Origin: Adiantum capillus-veneris | Lineage: Eukaryota > Streptophyta > Polypodiopsida > Polypodiales > Pteridaceae | Assembly (NCBI GenBank): GCA_014529385.2 | Contig: CM043942.1 | Location: forward strand, 56,481,340-56,545,339 | Direction: 5' to 3' | DNA length: 64,000 nt | Part shown: positions 58,383 through 64,000 of the stretch, piece by piece | Layout: each line of letters opens with the position of its first letter | Position numbering within the stretch: position 1 is the first letter of the stretch | Notes under the pieces: model-generated | The model's input: only the letters and a program-made list of their open reading frames with translations | Told to the model about the DNA's origin: nothing | The model's database searches: none | Translations under genes and position numbers: made by a program

Positions 58383-58806
58383 AGATATACAAAAGCCGAA
58401 GGAGACATGCACATTATTTACTAAAGTTGGTCGATTTTTGGATACATGCATGTTTTTCTTTATCTGGTTGTCACTCTATGAAGTCCCTTAACCTTGAATG
58501 TTTTTATATTGAGGTAGAGATAACCCTATTATACATATGTTGTAAAGGGCTAGGTATAAAGATGAAGAGGACATGCATACCACAAGTGATGATCTTGAGG
58601 GGTTCACTATATAAATATCTTGTATAGCACATGCATTTGAGAGGTATTTATAAAACCCCCTATTCTACAACTTTTGAGGTATATAGAGATCCCATTATGT
58701 ACCATGTTTCTCAATAAAAAGTACCTTAACACTCTTACCAAGAAAGAGGGATGCAGTGATCCATTGAAGATCATGCGTGTGAACTCACTCACACGTGCGA
58801 ATGTGG

Positions 58807-58843
<37 letters not shown>

Positions 58844-60939
58844 CGCGCGCGCACACACACACACACTGGTACCAACACACACAGCGGAAAGGAAGGGAAG
58901 AGAAGGGGGGAAAGAGACAAGACAATGGGAGCAGTGGAGCTTTGAATTCCTTTCAAAAAACATAGTGATACACATTCCTTCTCTACTATGTCTTCTTCTA
59001 CACACTCATGAGCCAAAGTTGTCCAAAACATGCAAATAAATAGGCAAAAGGGGGAGCTGTGTATAATCCGTTGGTCAGTATTGAGTATACTGAAAGACAT
59101 CTTGGCTTGCTCAAATAGAAATAAGTATTGATTCTTGGGTAGAGATTGGAGGGTTTTAATCTCTACCCCTTTGCTATTCGTATGGTTTTTAATCCATTAC
59201 TTCAAGATATCAGCTAGGGGACATGGTGCAACAAGTGGTTCTATAATAGATCCGATTGAAGGCTACAGCTTAGCTTCAAAAGTTTTTTTAGGGGTACAAA
59301 GGTGTGCCGATGGGCATAAAGAGGATGAGAAATTTGGATTTGGTTATGCATCACCTTAGGTATTCTTTTGCCTTGAGGGGTTTACTATGTGTAAAACTAC
59401 CATATCACGTGCGTTCAAGACATGTTTGTAAAACCCTGTATCTGTGAATTTCTTAAGGAATATATTGTACCCTTTTCTTTTAGAATGTATAAATTTTTTT
59501 CAAGTTTGAGAAAATAGTATCCTTCTCTATATATATTTATGTAAGTTTGAAGAGCTTTGAGTAACCTTCTGTTGAACTCACATGATAGGTTACATTTTTC
59601 TTAGGTGACCTCCCCCGAGTCTTCTGCCCACCATCCTCCTAGGAGCTTAGGGCCTCTTTTTGCAAAGTTGTGTGGAGTTAGTTGGTCCACTCAAGACATA
59701 ACACCTATTTAACCAGGGTGTCAAGGGGAGGAATGATAGACAAAGGTGAAGGAACATTCATGAACATGAGAGAGCAATGAAGTAGATGGTTAGAGGGACC
59801 ACAAGTACGTAGTGAGGGTGCATGATGAAAGAAAAAGATCTCAGGAGTACGTGAAGGGACATTTATTCCCATGATTGAGTCAATGAGGGCATCTTACAAA
59901 GTAGATGGTATACCATCTCTTCAAGGAATCTACAAGTAGGGGTCTAGGGTTTCTCTATTATAACAAGGGTTTCTCTATTAAACTCTTGTTACAATACATG
60001 GTAGTGTATTAACAATTTGCAATATATTTATATTCTAATTGGGAAGAGTTATTTTCTCTCAAGGGTCACTATGTATAAATTATGTATATCACATTTTTTT
60101 AACTCCTTATCAATGAGTTTAAAAGAAATAAAATACACCCTTTTTTTGCTCAATCTATATTAAAAAAAACTTTATTCCATTTTATGGTACCCTTACGTAT
60201 GTGAAAATGTGAGAAAAAATGAAAACTGATTACCCATCCTACTGCACTCACGTGATAGTCACATAATTATTAAGTGAAGCCCCCGAGGTTATTTTACAAT
60301 GGAGACATCAGATTCAGGTTGGGAAATGTATTATCTATTACAAACATACATGTATACATAGCACATTAATTAATTTAAAAATTGAGGATATAGGTTAAGA
60401 AGCTGATTGGTCTATGAGTGACACAAAACTACATACTTCATGCAAGGACAAAAACACTCAAAGTGCCTTGTGATGATGTGTCATAGTCTCAAAAAGGGTC
60501 TTGGCTAGCAACTTTGGCCTCATGTACACAAGGAAAATTTAGCTTTTGCAAATACCTTAAAAAAGGCCCTCAAAGTGGAGAATTCTTCCTTCCCTTTCCT
60601 TAGTTACCTCGTACGTAGCAGTAGATATTGGGTTTTTAAGGAAAAGCTCACTATTTTGTATGCTTTTGAGTACCCTTGCAAACCATCCTCTATTGTACTA
60701 TTGTGATATGATGCGCTATAAACTACAAATCCATCAGAATGTCCTATTCACAGATATATTTATAGCTACATAGAAATTATCATAATCTGCATGTTGAAAT
60801 TAATGCGCATCTCTCAACTTGACCCTAGCTAAAACAAAGACCAATGAATGGGGTTTTGAATGAAATTTAATTACATATTTTAAAAAAAACTATCGGTCCT
60901 TTCTTTGCTTGTTTATTACCACCTTGTTTTCTTGGAATT
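58383..60939. other. No gene; AT-rich with an AC/GC microsatellite
   Basis: (AC)n with a GCGCGC interruption lies at 58,808-58,866. Frames across it are artefacts. The rest shows no family I recognise. Confidence 0.4.
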
Positions 60940-61072
60940 GTTAGGACAAGGATAGGACCAAGGGGCTTGGACTCCTAGGCATGCAAGGTCTACGGGCTCC
61001 TAAAGATAGGTGAGAGTATATAAGAGGAGCATGTTGGGTGGAGAATAGCATGTGTTATTTTTTGGTCCTCAA
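60940..61072 (+). repeat. DR3 LTR-like end with TATA box, copy 3
   Basis: GACAAGGATAGGACCAAGGGGC, CCTAGGCATGCAAGG and GAGAATAGCATG are the reverse complement of DR3 blocks at 21,900-22,570 and 28,450-29,130. TATATAAG lies at about 61,018-61,025. It ends at a primer-site-like match, so DR3 copies are probably LTRs and this one is the right end of a 5' LTR. Confidence 0.5.
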
Positions 61073-61074
61073 AA

Positions 61075-61085
61075 TGGTATCAAAG
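61075..61085 (+). other. Primer-binding-site-like sequence
   Basis: TGGTATCAAAG matches ten of eleven bases of TGGTATCAGAG, the initiator Met tRNA primer site, directly after the DR3 LTR-like end. Confidence 0.5.
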
Positions 61086-61625
61086 AATTGAATCTTTTGG
61101 AAAAAGATGGTGCCATGGAGGAGTTTCATGAAGCTTGCATGAGTTTCATGTGCATGACCTCTCTCTCACACACAAGCAATTCCATGGCAGGGTCCGAAAA
61201 GGGGAATAACCACGAGTGAAAACCATCAGAGAAATTTTGGACTCTCAAAGGGGCCCTATACAGACTTTGACTTTTTCTCTCTTGTCCAAAATGGGTGCAC
61301 GGTAAAATTTTAACAAATGAAATCAAAACTTGATTTAGAATGTACTCATTGAGATCTAGCCATTGATATACAACATGCCATCAAATTCTTTATATTCTAG
61401 AAGATTCCACTTTTTGATGTGACAACTCCGTCTTATAAATGGAATCTCTCCCCACATTTCAGCTTCAGTGGGGAGGCCATAACTTCTACAAATCAACTTC
61501 AAATTTGTCAGAATTTGGGAATTTAAAACCTACTTTCTAAGATCTTTCCAATGATACGTTGGTTGATAGGGTTTTGAAAAAGCGTTTATGTACTTCACTA
61601 GGTTGCCCAATTGGATAATATAGAC
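61086..61625. other. No gene; possible retroelement leader
   Basis: Follows the primer-site match. No gag-like coding sequence was found, so any element is truncated or noncoding. Confidence 0.35.
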
Positions 61626-61812
61626 ATTTGCTTAATGGCTAATGTGTTTGAGGTTCTTGTTGTGCTTAATGTCTAAGGTGCTTGATGTGGTTGTCGTGTT
61701 TGATGAATAAGGTGCTTGAGGTGCTTGTCATGCTTAATGACTAAGGTGCTTGTCGTGCTTGATGACCGAGGTGCTTGTCGTGCTTGATGACCAAGGTGCT
61801 TGAGGTGTTCAA
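61626..61812. repeat. Minisatellite with ~25-bp units
   Basis: Units of the form AAGGTGCTTGTCGTGCTTGATGACC. Two adjacent ones are nearly identical (61,745-61,795) and the flanking ones are drifted. An (AC)n array follows at 61,850-61,880. Confidence 0.85.
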
Positions 61813-63310
61813 GTCAAAGATTAGCCCTAAACGTAGGGGCATGAGAGATAACACACACACACGCACACACACACACACACTCAAGGAAAGCCCAAGACTC
61901 AAAGAGGCATTAAGGCCACATGTCAGGCTCCTAGAAATATTGCTCTCAAAATGTGCTTGAATCCTATTGGAAGACCTATAGGAAGGTCCCATTAGGGCCA
62001 AAAACGACTCAAAAAGGGTTGTTTGTTAATTTAAGGATTAAAGAATAGTCCAATAGTCAATTGAAACGTATACAAAAGTATGGCACTCTTGTCTCCTCCA
62101 TTGGTGGTTCTATTTTGACGGAGAACGGCTAAATGTCTTGATCATAAGGCTGAAACTGCTATATTTAGGTGCTTTTGACGAGTGAGCTCATTAAATTTGC
62201 GACCCAAAGTAATGAAGTCTCATTTTTTATTCTATTTTATATTTCACAAAATCGTTGTCAAAAGATATGAAATATATGTCAGAAGGCTCTCAAAACAAGG
62301 CCATTAATGACAAATCACCTACTTTTTTCAAACGAATACCTTTTTCACTCTCTCTCTATTTTGTGAGAGGTTTAAGTCTTTTCATCTCTATATTTTCTTT
62401 CTTCTTCTCTAATCTTTGAGTTTCCATGGCGTCTTCTGCACGTTGCCCTTCACATAACATAACTTCTTGTGACTTTCATAACATTGGTGCAACCAAAGTT
62501 GGTCAAAGCTAGGAAGTCCTCTATACCAAGCAGAGGCATTGGGCAAGTGAAGTGAAGAAGGCTAGGGCAGGTGCCAAGGACCTGGGCAGCCAAAGGATAG
62601 CGGAAAAGTATGTCTGAAGCGGTTTTTTAGGCCAAAAGTGCTGCGAGATGGTCCAGATGGGATAGTAGATAAACATGTCTCGAATGCCAAGTCAGTGCTC
62701 TACAATTTAGTGTTAAGTGTGCTCTAGAAGCCGGTCCAGACGGCTCATCAAACGGATCCCCATTGTGGAAGATGTTGCAGTTTAAATGTAGAGTGTGTTG
62801 CAGATCCCCGGCGGACAGGGAAACAAGGGACAGGTGGCTCAGGCAGGTGCTAGTGGATACATGTGTAGTGCTCAAGTTGGGGAGCATGCCTGTCTTCTCG
62901 GATTGCGAATCGGAGCTCGGAATAGCAAGTTATGGCCAGTTGAAATTTTTCGGGGGGCCAAATCTGAGCCACTTGGCCTCAACACCATCTATTAGTTTTC
63001 TGGCCTCAGCCAGGGTTCTCGGTGATGGTATGCACTATGTCAAACTAGATGGGTTCGATGACATGTGAATCTGATGGTGGAGCGCGGAGAAATGACTATG
63101 TAAAGTTGGCAGTTTGTGGTGAACGCGGAGGGCCATATGTTTTTCTCCAGTTTGGGGGGCTCCATTCAAGGCAAAAACAAAGACGATTTGCGGAGCCGTT
63201 ATGTACCCTTGGATTCTAGGATGCGGGATTTCGGTGGATCCTCACCGGGTGGCCATGGGACAAGTTGAGCACTGAAGGATAGCTGATCAAACAAGAGCAA
63301 TAAATAAGCT
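61813..63310. other. No recognised gene; GC content rises from about 62,500
   Basis: From about 62,500 the sequence is GC-richer than anything except the Copia element. Overlapping frames of about 100 codons (62,763-63,068 on +; 62,887-62,627 on -) have no recognisable domain. Possibly the body of a noncoding retroelement whose next LTR starts downstream. Confidence 0.3.
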
Positions 63311-63370
63311 TTTTTTAGAGGTTTTTGTGCATTTTAATAGAATCTTGAGGTCCATGGAACTGGGAGGTGC

Positions 63371-63433
63371 CACGTGGTAGGCGGGGATTATCCCACATGC
63401 GCAGGAGAAGGCCAATTCCGTAGTGTATAAAGG
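63371..63433 (+). promoter_or_regulatory. Promoter-like block: CACGTG box then TATA box
   Basis: CACGTG (G-box; in CCACGTGG) at 63,371-63,376 and TATAAAGG at 63,426-63,433 on the same strand, 50 bases apart. This is a common plant promoter layout and also occurs in LTRs. Confidence 0.45.
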
Positions 63434-63458
63434 CTAGGCCATTTGGCCTTTTGATGCT

Positions 63459-64000
63459 ATGAGGTGGAATGGGAAGGCTTGGACCTCCGTGAGCTATGGA
63501 GTTGGGTGCTGTCAGTGCTGTGTTGGTGGGCGGCGGCCCTGCGGGGTGGAGGTGCCGGTGTCTTGGCCAATGTCGGTGGCGGACGACAGCGTCCGTTGGT
63601 GGGAGGAGGTGGCGTATTGGCCGACGGTCAATGTGAAATGATGACATGGCAGACAGCTCGTCCCGCGGCCCAGTTGGGCTCCAAGTTTTTGAAACAACAA
63701 AGGAGGGCAATAGCAACCTCGCTATTGCCTCCCCCTTGCATGAAAGAGGGAGGTCCCGCGGCACTGAAGTGAACCTGACAGAAGGCCCGAATGCAGCTAG
63801 GAGATTAGGTGGCAAGGGGAGGGGTTCCCGCAACAGGACAACAAGCATAGAGAGAGCTCGAGGACAAATGAAAGGGGCAAGAGGCCGTTCCAAGGCCGGC
63901 CAAGCAAAAGCAAGGAAAAATGGGCAGGTAAGGGCCGGGATCAAAAGGGGAGACCAAAGGAGCAAGGACAAGCCAAAACAAAGCCAAGCAAGGTAAAAGC
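63459..64000 (+). other. Unsupported short frames after the promoter-like block, running off the window
   Basis: An ATG at 63,459 opens 60 codons (MRWNGKAWTSVSYGVG...) but lies only about 33 bases from the TATA box, near or before any start site. A second frame (63,646-63,996) is Arg/Gly/Lys-rich (KGRGSRNRTTSIERARGQ) and has no stop until almost the window end. The opposite-strand frame 63,971-63,315 overlaps both. None has a recognised domain. The sequence could be LTR R/U5 and leader of an element continuing beyond 64,000. Confidence 0.25.

Noticed and set aside
58607-59100. Overlapping His-Thr and Cys-Val repeat frames
   Set aside because: Translation of an (AC)n/(GC)n microsatellite on both strands.
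63315-63971. 218-codon minus-strand frame
   Set aside because: GC-rich composition opens frames on both strands here; it overlaps two + frames, has no recognisable domain and no promoter on its strand.

Overview
The window looks like repeat-dominated nuclear DNA of a land plant. It holds decayed Ty3/Gypsy and Ty1/Copia polyproteins, LTR-type promoters, long (GA)n/(CT)n and (AC)n arrays and nested noncoding repeats. No bacterial-style operon, rRNA or CRISPR array was seen. A fern, lycophyte, bryophyte or gymnosperm would fit the repeat style, but the lineage is an impression and not a result.

Layout. 1-6,426 is the 5' part of a Ty3/Gypsy element on + (LTR end, possible primer site, leader, gag). 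At about 6,426 it meets a second copy of the same family in reverse orientation (12,345 down to 6,427: gag, protease remnant, start of reverse transcriptase). That copy is split by a 2.0-kb insertion with a 4-bp target duplication (7,963-9,969). 13,040-18,155 is a noncoding LTR element arranged as LTR-internal-LTR-internal, with a dispersed repeat (called DR1 here) inserted in its first LTR. 18,156-29,130 is noncoding repeats and microsatellites. 29,170-30,906 is a broken Copia integrase/reverse transcriptase. 31,480-35,360 is one DR1 copy interrupted by another DR1 copy in the opposite orientation. 35,361-40,250 is a Copia element with a fully open 1,321-residue polyprotein.

40,259-48,478 is the least explained part. 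On + lie a reading frame with two gag-like modules, a decayed spliced gene that resembles a transposase, and a proline-rich plus coiled-coil frame. On - lie two unrecognised intron-containing genes or pseudogenes, one with a TATA box and AATAAA signals. I cannot assign these to a named family. They are the best candidates for something undescribed.

49,130-64,000 holds a further DR1 copy, a 1.34-kb TTAA-flanked terminal-inverted-repeat element (52,237-53,575), a third Gypsy fragment that keeps a protease DSG motif, minisatellites, a hairpin, and a GC-richer end with an LTR-like promoter.

The only long intact protein is the Copia polyprotein. Everything else that codes is interrupted. Coordinates of repeats come from reading similarity by eye and may be off by tens of bases at degraded ends.
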